This document shows positions 44,960 through 56,178 of a DNA stretch of 64,000 nt, piece by piece. The notes under the pieces are model-generated. The model made no database searches, was not told the DNA's origin, and saw nothing but the letters and a program-made list of their open reading frames with translations. A program made the translations under genes and the position numbers. This stretch comes from Furcasterigmium furcatum. Taxonomy: Eukaryota; Ascomycota; Sordariomycetes; Glomerellales; Plectosphaerellaceae. The stretch covers positions 3,755,626 through 3,819,625 of the forward strand of contig BCIA01000002.1 in assembly GCA_001599815.1 (NCBI GenBank), written 5' to 3'. Each line of letters opens with the position of its first letter. Position 1 is the stretch's first letter.

Positions 44960-47929
44960 TTACAGTCTGGACCTTACTGCCTCGAGCCGATATTTCACAT
45001 CTTTCAGCGCCTTGGTAATAGGCTTCCAGTCGTCAAACTGCTTCAGCAACTCATCTGTTTCCGCAGAGAGCTCCGTTTTGACAAAGTTCTCCTCGAGGAG
45101 ACCCCGCATGATCCACGGCAAGTGATAGGGGTTCGGGTTGGCCAACGGGGCAGCCACGGTCGTGGTGCCTTTGACACTGCCCGTGCCCGATGCGTTGCCT
45201 GCAGCTTGTTGGCCTCCAGGAGCTGGAGCAATGGTAACTGGTCGATGGGGGTGGTTGATGTGACAGCATCGGTTGCTGGCGTGAAGCGGGAGATCTGTTG
45301 TCTCGAGGGCATGGGCCACTGCAAGGTCGTACACTTGATCTTCGTAGTAGAGGCGTGAATGGCCCTCGCCCGAGTACAACGATCCCGCTAGTGGTGTTGA
45401 TAATTCGCGGATCAGTCCGTGGTCAGACACACCTAGATTCCGCAGCTTGAGGGCAAACCCAACGAGGTGGGCAATGCTGATGATAGTGTGAGCATCGCTC
45501 TCCGTATTGTGGACGGTGGGTAGGTACTCACAAGTCAGGGGCATGGACGCGTCCGTCGATGAAGACGGCTCGGTAGATATACGGATGTGAAGCTGGGGAA
45601 TAAACAGCGGACTAGGGTGAGGGTCAGAACAAGGAATCCGGGATGAGCCATGTTGGGTCACATACCTCCATCGGGACCAACTGGTCGTCGATGCTGCCGA
45701 CAAAAGTGATGCGTGCACCATATTCCAACACTTCCTTCAGGGCCACCTCGTATCTCTTGGATATTTCACTGTCGGGATTTGAAAACTCCCACAGTTCGGC
45801 GCCGGTTCCCATCAGCATGCCCACGCTGGACTTGTAGTCCGGGAATGGTCCCAGAGACACGCCAGCTGTCATATGTTAGCAATCGCGTTGCCCATATAGA
45901 CAGGACCAAGACTTACCCATGGCACAGACTCCGATCCTGGCATTCGTTATGATACCCAGATCGATAAGCTTCGCTACTAGCATTACTGCCACGGGCACGC
46001 CCTGAGAGTGGCATGCGAGGATGATCAGGTCTGCACTGCGCAGATGATCAATCCAGTTGAGCAACAGCTTCCACAGATTGTCCACTCTGTTGGCGATTTT
46101 GCCCTCGCCCTCGAGCGCCACCTTCTCGATCTCGCAGTCCGGGCAGCCATGAGCATCTGCCCACCTCCTGATGCCCTCCGCACAATGGTTCGCAAACCGA
46201 ATCGACGTTCCGGTCGGCTGGCCGATGATTGGCCGGAGATAAGCTGCCGGGAACAGACCATGGACGCCAATAGCTATGGCCTTCTTGATGGTTGGCGTCT
46301 CTTTTGCCCGGAAAACATGGTTCGCAGGCGGTTGCTGGGTTCGTAGCAAGAGCTGGGTGATCTGCTTGATGATGGAGGGATTGTCTTTCATGTGATATGT
46401 GCTTCCAAAAGAGGGAAGAAGAAGATTAGGCGGCAGCGTCTTGCTAGGAGTTTCAGGGGCGGCAGCTTGCTTGGAGGCGGGAGCCTTGCTCGGGCTCTCT
46501 TGCGCCGACTCGGCAATTGATGACTTGGATGATGCCACAGGCTGCGGCGTTGCAACACCTGAAGGGACCGGGGACTCGTCCAGATCCATGGACTGTGGCC
46601 GCACTCTCTTGTTCTTCTTGCCAGTAATCGCAGATAGGCCCAACTTCGCCTTTGGCTCTTTGGCGGGCTTGGCGGGCTTGACATCAGGTTCCTTGGCTGC
46701 CTCGGCGGTCTCGATCTCTATGCCCTGAGCTGGCTGCGGATGGGCCTCAGAACCTTGGCCAATCACGGCCAATTCCCCGGCCTCTGGTTGCGGCTCGCCG
46801 AGAGGCTTGTTGTTCGTGCTGGGCCTCACATCTCGAGACCAGAATGCCCAAGTAGAGCCAGCCGAGGGCGGGGGAGACTTGGGTGCTGGCGGCTTGGTAG
46901 GAGATGGCGGGGCATCTGGCATCGGTGTGTCCTCTGGCTCCTTATCAGACGGCATTCCTGATGTCGTGGCCTCACCTTGAACTGGAAGAGAGCTTTGAGG
47001 AGTCTCTGGTTTGGGAGTTGTGCTCCAGAACGGCAACCACGAGGCGGACGCGGGAGGTGGTTGTGCCTCGGCTTTCGGTGTACTTGGTCGTTGTGGGTCC
47101 GGAGCCGTTGACTCTTCGGGAGCTGTGACCGGGGCAGCTTCTGTAGCAGGCTGGACAGCCTCGAGGGCGTCAGAGGCGTCTTGCTGGGGCTCTGTCGTCT
47201 TTGGATCAGCGGGCAAGGATTCAACGCCAGGTAGCGGAGCGCCTGGAAGCGGAGATTTTCCTAGCCAGCTTAACCAGCCTGACGAGGTTGCGGGTCGTGG
47301 CGGTGTCGATAATTCCGCCCCAGTGGTATTGGATATGTTTTCACCTGCTATCGCTGCAGGGCCAGGTTGCTGAGTCTTGGAAGAATCCTCTTTCTTGTCC
47401 CCCTCTTCCCCTGGCTGCCCAGTGGCATTAGGCTCCTCTAACGTGGCGAGAGCCTCGGGTATGTTGGGCAGGCTCGCTGCGGGCTCCGTGTTCGGCTCGA
47501 TGCTAGAGATGTCGGAGGGATACCTTCGGGAGTCGAATCTCTGAAGGTCTGGCGTACTGCTGGTTGAAGGCTTCTGGGTGCCACCTAAGATGGACTCTCG
47601 AGCAAGCTGAGGTGTAGATGCGGACGCTTTTGGTGTTCTCGGCCAGGACCCATACCAGCTTCGGGTCTTGTGAACCTACGATAGCAGTCAGTATTCATCC
47701 TGGACGACCGAGGGGCCATCCGAGTCCCAGGGGCGTCACATACCGTATGGGGAGCCGCGTTGTTGTCCTCGGGCTTCTGCTTGGGCACCTCTCCAACAGC
47801 TTTGGTGGTGGTATCGAGCACGGGCGGTGCAGGAGACGGTGACGTCGGTCCTGGAGACGCCGTCGGCAAGGGGAGGCTGTTTGAGCTTGCGCCGGCAGGA
47901 TTCGGTCTTAGGCGCTTCCTAGGAGCCAT
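44960..47929 (-). CDS. YML020W-like putative alpha/beta hydrolase
   Basis: Predicted 913 aa from five exons: 47929-47744, 47675-45917, 45865-45666, 45611-45532 and 45476-44960; all joins keep frame. The N-terminal half is long, Pro/Ser/Thr-rich and low-complexity, with a repeated Trp motif (GWLSWLGKSP, SWLPFWSTTP, TWAFWSRDVR) at roughly 80-residue steps. The C-terminal catalytic-looking part has AIGVHGLFPAAYLRPIIGQP, then LIILACHSQGVPVAVMLVAK. The CHSQG segment resembles a nucleophile elbow with Ser, and ITFVGSIDDQLVPMEV would supply the acid. This arrangement resembles the uncharacterised yeast protein YML020W; the match is from memory, so treat it as likely rather than sure. Divergent from RRP5 with 371 bases between start codons. 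Confidence 0.78.
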
Positions 47930-48300
47930 CTCAACGGACGATCATGGAATGTGGAAGCTCCAAGTACGTGTCGTCATGGTTGTTGCGACTCTGGCATGTG
48001 AGGTGGTCAACAAAGGTGCTACCTGCGGCGGCTGCCTTGGCGCCCGGCACTCAGCGACAGGGAGCCTATGGAGCCTCGAGCCCCTCCAAAACCACCCGAC
48101 CTGGTGCAATAGGCCGGTATGCACTTAGTGGGGCGAACCACCCACTATCTTATCTTGTATCTTATCGAGACCCTGCATCCCGCTCTGCAGAAAAAAAAAT
48201 CTGGACGCAGTTGTCGAGAGAGCTTGGGTCAAGCGCATCCGACCGCTTCGCAGGGCATCTTCACAACAACCATTGCAGGCCCACCGCCAGAACCAGCACC
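47930..48300. promoter_or_regulatory. Shared divergent promoter of the YML020W-like gene and RRP5
   Basis: 371 bases between the two ATGs; no gene. It includes an A-run at 48190-48198 and no clear TATA box. Confidence 0.5.
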
Positions 48301-51300
48301 ATGGGCGCCGTAAAGCGAAAAGAAGCCCCCGGTGGCGATGGCCCTTCCAAGAAGGCAAAGTCCTTCAAGGATTCCCGTCCTTCGAAACGGGATCAGCCCA
48401 GCAAACCCGCCAAAGACGATGACAAGAAGACGAAATCGAGCGCCAGCATTGCCGCACCGCAACCCACCGTTGTGTCGCTTCTCAAGGAGGACGAGCCTCT
48501 GTTTCCCCGAGGTGGCGGCAGCGTTCTCACGCCATTGGAGCAGAAGCAGATTCAGGTGGAGGCAAAGGCCGATGCCTTGAAGGAGAACGATGAGTTCGAC
48601 ACCTACGAAAAGGCAAAGTCGAAGAAGGACAGGAAGAAGAAGTCAAAGCTGGAGCTTCAGGGCGACTCTTCCAATGACCCGGAAGGTCCTAAGATTGAGA
48701 GTCTGAATTACAAGGTAGGCCATGCCAAATTCTTCGACCCGGCCGACCCTCATGCTGACTATTTCCACAGCGCCTGGTTCCTGGATCCGTAGTCCTCGGC
48801 CAGATCTCGGTAGTCGGGTTTCAAGGCCTGACTGTCGCGCTGCCGAACAACCTCACCGGCACTGTCTCGATCGCCGCTATTTCCGAAACGATCACTGCGA
48901 AGCTACAGAAGCAGGCCGACGCGGCCTCCGACGCCGAGAGCGACGAGGAATCGGACGAGGACGATTTCGAGCTGACCAACATGTTCAGCGTCGGGCAGTA
49001 CGTCAGGGCATATGTCCTGTCGATAAGGGATGAAGAGGCGGTAGGAAAGGCAAAGCGACAAATCGAGCTTTCGCTTCGACCGAGTGAGGCCAACTCTGGC
49101 ATGTCCAAGGACGACGTTGTCGCGAATACCACAGTCATGGCTGCTGTCGTCAGCGTCCAGGACCATGGCTTTGAGATGGAACTGGGAATCAACAACAAGC
49201 TCAAGGGTTTCTTGTCCAAGAAGGAGATCGGCCCCGAGGTCGATGAACTGCGTCTCCAACCTGGCTCGGTCGCCCTCTGTCTCGTCAAGGCTGTCTCTGG
49301 AAAGATCGCCCAGCTGACCCTGGACCCGGCGAAGGTCAGCAGCATCGACTCGGTTGCCGGCGAGGCGACCACTGTCAACGCCTTCCAGCCTGGCTCCGCC
49401 GCTGATATCTTGGTCACGAGCGTCACCAGCCGCGGCCTGGCTGGAAAGCTGCTGGGCCATCTCCCCGTCACCGCCGACCTCATTCACTCCGGCGTCGGGC
49501 CTGACGGTGTCGACCTCGAGGCCAAGTACAAAGTGGGCTCCCGTGTCAAGGCGAGAATCATCTGCAACTTTCCCTCCGCCAAGTCCCCCAAGCTCGGCAT
49601 CTCCCTACTGCCTCACGTTACCAAGCTGCAGGTGAAGGTAGCTGGCCGGGGCAGCACAACAAAATCCCCGCTGGATGTCCTTCCTATCGGATCTTTCGTC
49701 GAAAAGTGCAAGGTGCGACACGTCGAGCCAGACATTGGTCTCTACGTCGATGTCGGCACCCAAGGACTCTCCGGCTTCGTTCACATCTCCCGAGTCAAGG
49801 ATGGAAAGGTCGACGCGCTGTACGAGACGAGCGGTCCCTTCAAGACGGATTCGGTTCATCGCGGCAGGGTCGTCGGTTATAGCGAGTTCGACGGCCAGTT
49901 CATGCTCTCGCTGGAGCCTTCTGTCTTGGAGCAGAAGTTCCTCCGTCTTGAGGATGTTCCGGCTGGTGAGGTGGTCAATGCTACAATTGAGAAGGTCATT
50001 GTTGGCGCCTCCGGCGTCAGCGGTCTCGTTCTCAAGGTTGCCGAAGGCATCACTGGTCTTGTCCACGAAACACATCTCGCCGATGTCCGGCTGCAACACC
50101 CGGAAAGGAAGTTCAGAGAGGGCATGACCGTCAAGGCTCGCGTGTTGTCGGTCCGCCCGAGGAAGAGGCAGATGAGGCTGACCTTGAAGAAGACTCTGGT
50201 CAACTCCGATCTGCCCATTATCGAGAGCTTTGACGAGGTCGAAGTCGGTTCCCAGGCGCTCGGCACCATTAGCGACATCACTGCACATGGAGCTCGCATC
50301 GAGTTCTTCAAGGGCGTGCGAGGATTTTTGCCTGTGTCTCAGATGAGCGAGGCCTACATCCAGGACCCCAAGGAGCACTTCAAGACTGGCCAGGTTCTCA
50401 ACGTTCATGTTATCGACGTTGACCCTGAAACGCGCAAGCTCGTCGTCTCATGCAAAGATCCCTCCGCTTTCGGCATGGAGAAGCAGGCGGCCTTGAAGTC
50501 ACTTGTGGTAGGCTCTATCGTGTCGGGCAAGGTTTCTCAAAAGACGGACACCCAAGTTTCGATCGAACTCGACGACAGCGGTCTCAACGCGATTCTCCCC
50601 GTGGGCCACCTCACGGATAACTCCGATAAGAAGAACGAACATGCGCTGAAGAGAATCCATACTGGCCAGACTTTGTCGAACCTAATGGTCATCGACAAGA
50701 ACGACCGTCGCCGCGCGATCACCGTCACACAGAAGCCGAGTCTGACCGAAGCCAGCAAGAGCGGAAAGTTCCTGCGAACCTATGGCGATGCCAAGGTCGG
50801 CGATGTTGTACCTGGCTATGTCAGCGCCATCCACAATGCCACCGTCCTGATTCAGTTTGGCGGCAACCTCACCGGAGTCCTCTTCAAGACCAAGCTTCCC
50901 GAGGAGGACCAGGAGAAGCCAAAGTTCGGGTTGCGCAAGCATCAGACGATCAAGGTGGCCGTTTCCTCAGTCAACGAGGAGAAGAGGCGTCTCATCGTCG
51001 TTCCCGCTGCGATGGCAGGCGCTGCTGCTGAGTCGAAGTCCGGTGCTGAGAAATCAGACCGCCCTGAAAACCACGGCCCTGTGAAGGACATCTCCTTCGG
51101 CCAGACAGCGGAAGCCAAGGTTGTTGGCGTTCATGATACCCAGCTGAACGTCGAGACGGCCGATAAGGTCCAAGGCAGAGTGGACGTCTCCCAAATCTTC
51201 GACACCTGGGACAAGATCAAAGATCCCGAGCATCCCCTCGCCCAGTTCCAGAAGGGCGACGCCATCTCAGTTCGAGCGATTGGTCTCCACGATGCGAAGG

Positions 51301-53758
51301 ATCACCGCTTCCTGGCATTCTCTCACCGGTCGTTCAACTCGGTGGTCGAGTTCACCGCGAAGCCGAGTGATCTCACTGCCGACGAGCTGAAGACTCTCTC
51401 CCTCGGCGACCTCAAGGTTGGCTCCACGCACCTGGCGTTCATCAACAACGTCTCTCGCAACTGCCTCTGGGTCAACCTTTCCCCTGTTGTCCGTGGCAGA
51501 ATCAACGCCGTGGATGCCTCCGACAAGTTGTCTGAAGCCAGCAATCTCACCGAGCATTTCGAAGTTGGCTCTGCCATCAAGGTCCGAGTTGTCGATGTTG
51601 ACGCCGCCAGCAAGCGTCTTGATCTCACCGCGCGGTCCTCTACATCTCCTGCCCTCACCTGGGACACCCTCAAGACGAACCAGGTTCTGGTAGGCAGCAT
51701 CTCCAAGATCAACGACCGCCAGGCTGTTGTGAAGCTTAGCCCGACCGTCTCTGGCGCGATCGGACTTGCCGACATGAGCGACGATTTCGGCGACGTCAAC
51801 ACCCTCAAGTACAACAAGGGTGAGCCCATCCGGGTGGCGGTGGTTGAAGTGGACAAGAGCAACAAGAAGGTGCGATTGTCTACTCGCGCATCACGTGTTC
51901 TGAACTCGGATTCCCCCGTCACCGACAACGAGATCGTCAGCGTCGATCAGGTAGCCTCTGGCAGCATCATCCGCGGCTTCGTCAAGCACGTCGCGGATAA
52001 GGGTGTTTTCGTGCAGCTGGGCGGCAAGGTCACGGCTCTCGTCAAGATTTCCAACCTCTCCGACAGATACCTCAAGGACTGGAAGGAACACTTCCAGGTT
52101 GACCAGCTGGTCAAGGGCAGGGTTCTTTCTGTGGATACATCATCCGGCCAGGTTGAGCTCAGCCTCAAGGGTTCCATTGTGGACGAGAACTACGTCCCAG
52201 CACTCACATACGAGGACATTCGAACAGGCCAGACCATCACGGGCAAGATCCGCAAGGTCCAGGACTTTGGTGCGTTTATCGTCGTGGATAACTCGGCCAA
52301 CGTGAGTGGTCTGTGCCACAGGAGCGAGATGGCCGACAAGACGGTCGAGGACGCCAGGAAGCTGTACCAGGAGGGCGACAAGGTGAAGGCCAAGGTTATC
52401 AGCGTCGATGCGAAGAACAAGCGCATCTCGTTCGGGCTGAAGCCGGCCTATTTCGACGACGATGTCGATATGGACGACGACGAGGGTGCGGAGCTCGTCT
52501 CGAGCGATGAGGAAGCCGATGGGGATGATGCCGACAGCGATGAAGGCATTGACCTGATCGACGGTGGTGCACCGATCAGCTTCTTCGGCACCGACAACGC
52601 AGACGATTCGGACGAGGCTGAGGGTGACGAGGACGAAGACGAGGAAGACGACGAGAGCGTGGATGAGGATGGAGATGTTGAGATGGGCGGCCAGAACGGC
52701 GGAAAATACGACTGGACGGGAGATGCCTTCGATGACGAGAAGGAGACGTCAACCCGCTCCAAATCTGACAAGAAGGAGAAGAGGGAGAGGAGGCCGAGAA
52801 AGGATGAGATCCAAGTCGACCGCACCGCAGACCTGGATGCCAACGGACCCCAGACATCGAGCGACTATGAGCGACTGCTCCTTGGCCAGCCCGACTCCTC
52901 GGCTCTCTGGATTGCATACATGGCGCTGCAGATGCAGGTCAGCGAGCTGACCAAGGCGCGTGAAATCGCCGAGCGCGCCCTGAAGACGATCAACATCCGC
53001 GAGGAGACGGAGAAGCTCAATGTCTGGATCGCCTTCCTGAACCTGGAGGTTGCCTACGGCACCAAGCACACCGTCGACGAGGTCTTCCAGCGAGCTTGCC
53101 AGTACAATGACTCCCAGGAGGTCCACGAGCGTCTGGCCACCATCTACATCCAGGCCGGCAAGCACGGGGTAAGATTCCATCATCGACCAGAACTGAAAGA
53201 AAAGCGCTAACAGCTTTACAGAAAGCGGATAACCTGTTCCAAACGATGACCTCCAAGTTCGGGTCCAAGTCGCCCGACTTCTGGACGAACTACGCCCACT
53301 TCCTCCACGTCACGCTGAACAAGCCTGACCGTGCTCGTGCTCTCCTGCCGCGTGCCACCCAGGCGCTCGGCGAGAAGCAGACGGCCACGCTCATGGCCAA
53401 GTTCGGCGCCCTCGAGTTCCACTCGCCCAACGGCGATGCTGAGCGCGGCCGCACGACGTACGAGACGCTGCTTGCGACCTGGCCCAAGCGATTCGATTTC
53501 TGGAACCAGCTGGCCGATCTGGAGATCTCGGCTCCCAACGCCGATGCGGCCGCCATCAGGGACGTGTTCGAGCGCGGCACCAAGGTGAAGGGGCTCAAGC
53601 CCCAGCGGGCGATGAAGTGGTTCAAGCGGTGGGCCGCGTGGGAGGAGAAGCTGGACCCCAAGGGCAAGGATCGCGTGATGGCGAAGGCGCAGGAGTGGGT
53701 TGCCGCGGCCCAGGCCAAGAAGGGCGCGGCGGCCGAGGCGGACGACGAGGAGGAGTAG
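48301..53758 (+). CDS. RRP5: rRNA biogenesis protein RRP5
   Basis: Predicted 1782 aa, the largest gene here; exons 48301-48714, 48771-53168 and 53222-53758. Nucleolar factor for pre-rRNA cleavage in both the 40S and 60S pathways. After a Lys-rich N-terminus come about a dozen S1 RNA-binding repeats, recognisable by recurring patterns such as GSVVLGQISVVGFQGLTVAL, FVEKCKVRHVEPDIGLYVDV and GQTITGKIRKVQDFGAFIVV. An acidic stretch follows (DDVDMDDDEGAELVSSDEEA onward, around residues 1360-1450). The tail consists of HAT/TPR-like half-repeats (ERLLLGQPDSSALWIAYMA, FWTNYAHFLHVTLNKPDRAR, RFDFWNQLADLEIS). This S1-array-then-HAT layout and length match RRP5. The final intron (53169-53221) falls within the HAT region. 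Confidence 0.95.
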
Positions 53759-54145
53759 ACCTCGAGCATCTCGTATGTTGTTACGATACCACTGCATGTG
53801 TAACAAGGCCTGCGAGGCCGGCATTAGTGCATTCATGTCTTTTTTATACAGGCGTCAAAAATATTTCAGAGCTTGATTAACATATTCCACCGCGGGTCTT
53901 TGGTTCTTGGTGTGCTTCATCAGACTAGGTACTGGGTAATCACGAGTCTCGCATAAACGACAGGATCAGATCGAAAGTCAGATAACCAAGGCGAACCTTC
54001 TCGTTGCTGAAAGAAATTAAGACAAGTGCTCAGTGGACTTGTGACAATTTGCTTCATTTCCAAATCGGAAGAAGAGCTATCTATCTGAACGTCGAGGTAT
54101 CTATCGGTCCGTTGTTACCCGGCCCCTATACCCTCTATAAAAAGC
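53759..54145. other. Convergent spacer between RRP5 and the lyase gene
   Basis: 3' sequences of two convergent genes; nothing else seen. Confidence 0.5.
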
Positions 54146-55306
54146 CTAGTACTTCCACTGATGGCCATTAGCACCATTTGGCCTTCCCTCATACTCGTAT
54201 TTCTCCTCCTGCTCATAGTACTTATTGAAGCCGACGCCATCGCAAACCTCGGCATATGTCAGGATGGTGGGAGGAGGGCCAACCGTCAGCGACTTCTTGA
54301 TTCCCTCCAGCGCCTCGCGGATGCTCTTAAGCTTGGCGGCAACGAGCGTCCAGGGATAAGCAACGCATGCGTATCCGAGCTCGCCGAACTCCTTGGCGGA
54401 AAGGGCCTGCGTCTTACCTCCCTCGATGACGTTACCCATCAGGGGGATGTCGAGCTCCCTTGCCAGACGGGCCATGGTCTCGCGATCTGGAAGAGCCTCG
54501 ACGAAGACGGCGTCGACGCCAATCTCGACGGCCTTGCGCGCCCTCTCAAGGGCCTCGTCATAGCCGTGGATCAGGCTGTCAGTGCGAGCAAGAATCCACA
54601 TGTCCTGGCCCTCGTTCCTGGCGTCGACGGCCGCCTGCCAGCGGGCATAAGCCTCGCTGCGGGAGACGACGTTCTTGCCGGCGGTGTGGCCACAGCCTAA
54701 TGCGATTCAGTTAGCACTTGAGGCAGCACGAGTCAGGTATCATGGCACATAGTTCTCACGCTTAGGCCAGGTCTGGTCCTCAATCATCACGCCAGCAGCA
54801 CCGGCCGCAGCAAAGCTTCAGAAATGTCAGCGGGATGTACAATGCCAAGGTGAATATGCGAATGCTTACCCCTCTACGGTCCTGCGGACATTCATAGGGC
54901 CACCATATCCGGTATCACCATCGACCATGACAGGGATCGAGGTGGCCCGGACGACCTCCTGGACCTTCTGGGTGACCTCCTGGAAGGCGATGTATCCCGT
55001 ATCGGGCAAGGCCAAGGACGAGGCCATGGCATATCCGGCAAGGAAGATCATGGGGAAGCCAGCGTCCTCGCAAAGCTTAGAGCTCAGGGCATCATAGCTG
55101 CACACGGGCACGACGATCTTGGTGGGGTCCCGGTGAGCTTCCGACATCATGGCACGGAGCTTGGAAGCCTGCAGGGACGGGATCCGACCCCTGCAGTTGC
55201 TGAGCTGGATGGTGACATTGTCGCCCTTCCTGTCCAGTGCGGGCAGGTTGCTCGCCTCGAGGGGGAAGGGGTAGGGGGTAGATGCGTCGGCGGAAGGCTT
55301 GGTCAT
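54146..55306 (-). CDS. Isocitrate lyase/PEP mutase-superfamily C-C lyase
   Basis: Predicted 347 aa, three exons: 55306-54870, 54815-54760 and 54696-54146. TIM-barrel enzyme of the PEP mutase/isocitrate lyase superfamily. The metal-binding loop is VMVDGDTGYGGP. EDQTWPKRCGHTAGK carries the catalytic KRCGH motif and is assembled over two introns, with Cys in the general acid-base position. NVIEGGKTQALSAKEFGELG and ACVAYPWT are the usual barrel ends. Members cleave or hydrolyse 2-substituted carboxylates (2-methylisocitrate, 2,3-dimethylmalate, oxaloacetate). From memory, oxaloacetate hydrolases carry Ser near the YPxS position; here it is YPWT, arguing mildly against oxalate production. No targeting signal. 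Divergent from the next Zn2Cys6 gene. Confidence 0.87.
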
Positions 55307-56178
55307 TGTGGCGGGCCGGAGCGGAGATGTTGATTTTTGTGAGGACTGGTGCTGGGATCTTGATGCCTGTATTGGGTAGTGAAGCTAAGACCTCCCTTTC
55401 TCTCCGGTATGTTTTGATTATTATATCAAGCACAATGCATCATCTGGAACCTAACAAAGTGTCTTATCCGGGACTACCCTGGGGGCCGGTCGTCGGTCCG
55501 TGGTAGGGGACACCGAAGGACCGGGCTGAGCCGATAATATCCCAAGCCGAAGGGTATCACATGAGTACATGTACGATGCATCCGCAGGGGCATCTGCTGA
55601 TGCTCCAGCATCCTTCCTTCCAAGGAGAATATCACCGGAACAACAAGTTGCCTCCCTCATCAGCCCGGACCGACGCGGATAGAAACGGTCTTGTGGAGTT
55701 CTCCCCCCTCTGAGTACGACCTTAGCGCATGGTTAGTCCCAGGGATCCCCCCTTTTCTCTCCACATTCCCCTCAATCCCCCATGGGACATCTCCAATCCT
55801 CCAACCCAGCCCCCGGATGGACTGAGAGTGGGATGGATGGTCGATGGAGTCCCTTGTCTGGGCATCCTGCCATTTCCCGGCTTTTTCGCCGGACGGAACT
55901 TTTGTTGCAGTCGGCGGGACCCTTGGCAAGATGCTTGCCTGCAGTTGGGACTCGTTCCCTGAGTCCGCTACTCCGTGATGAGCGGCGGTCAAACGATCAA
56001 CCTTGTCCTCTGCCCAATATTGTCACATCTCGTTCCACTGCCTCCCCCGCATCGGGAACGTGCACCCGGTTCGCCAAGCTGACCTGCCTCTCAGATCCGG
56101 GTCCGAGGCTGTCCGGATAGCTCAGGTTCTGTCGTCACACACACCAAGGCCAGACGCCACGCGCATTGTCCGCACAGG
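55307..56178. other. Shared upstream region of lyase and Zn2Cys6 regulator
   Basis: 872 bases between divergent ATGs; no protein gene with recognisable content. It likely holds both promoters. Confidence 0.5.

Noticed and set aside
54146..55306. Oxaloacetate acetylhydrolase (oxalate production)
   Set aside because: The superfamily is certain, but the YPWT position lacks the Ser I associate with that activity, so the specific name is not supported.
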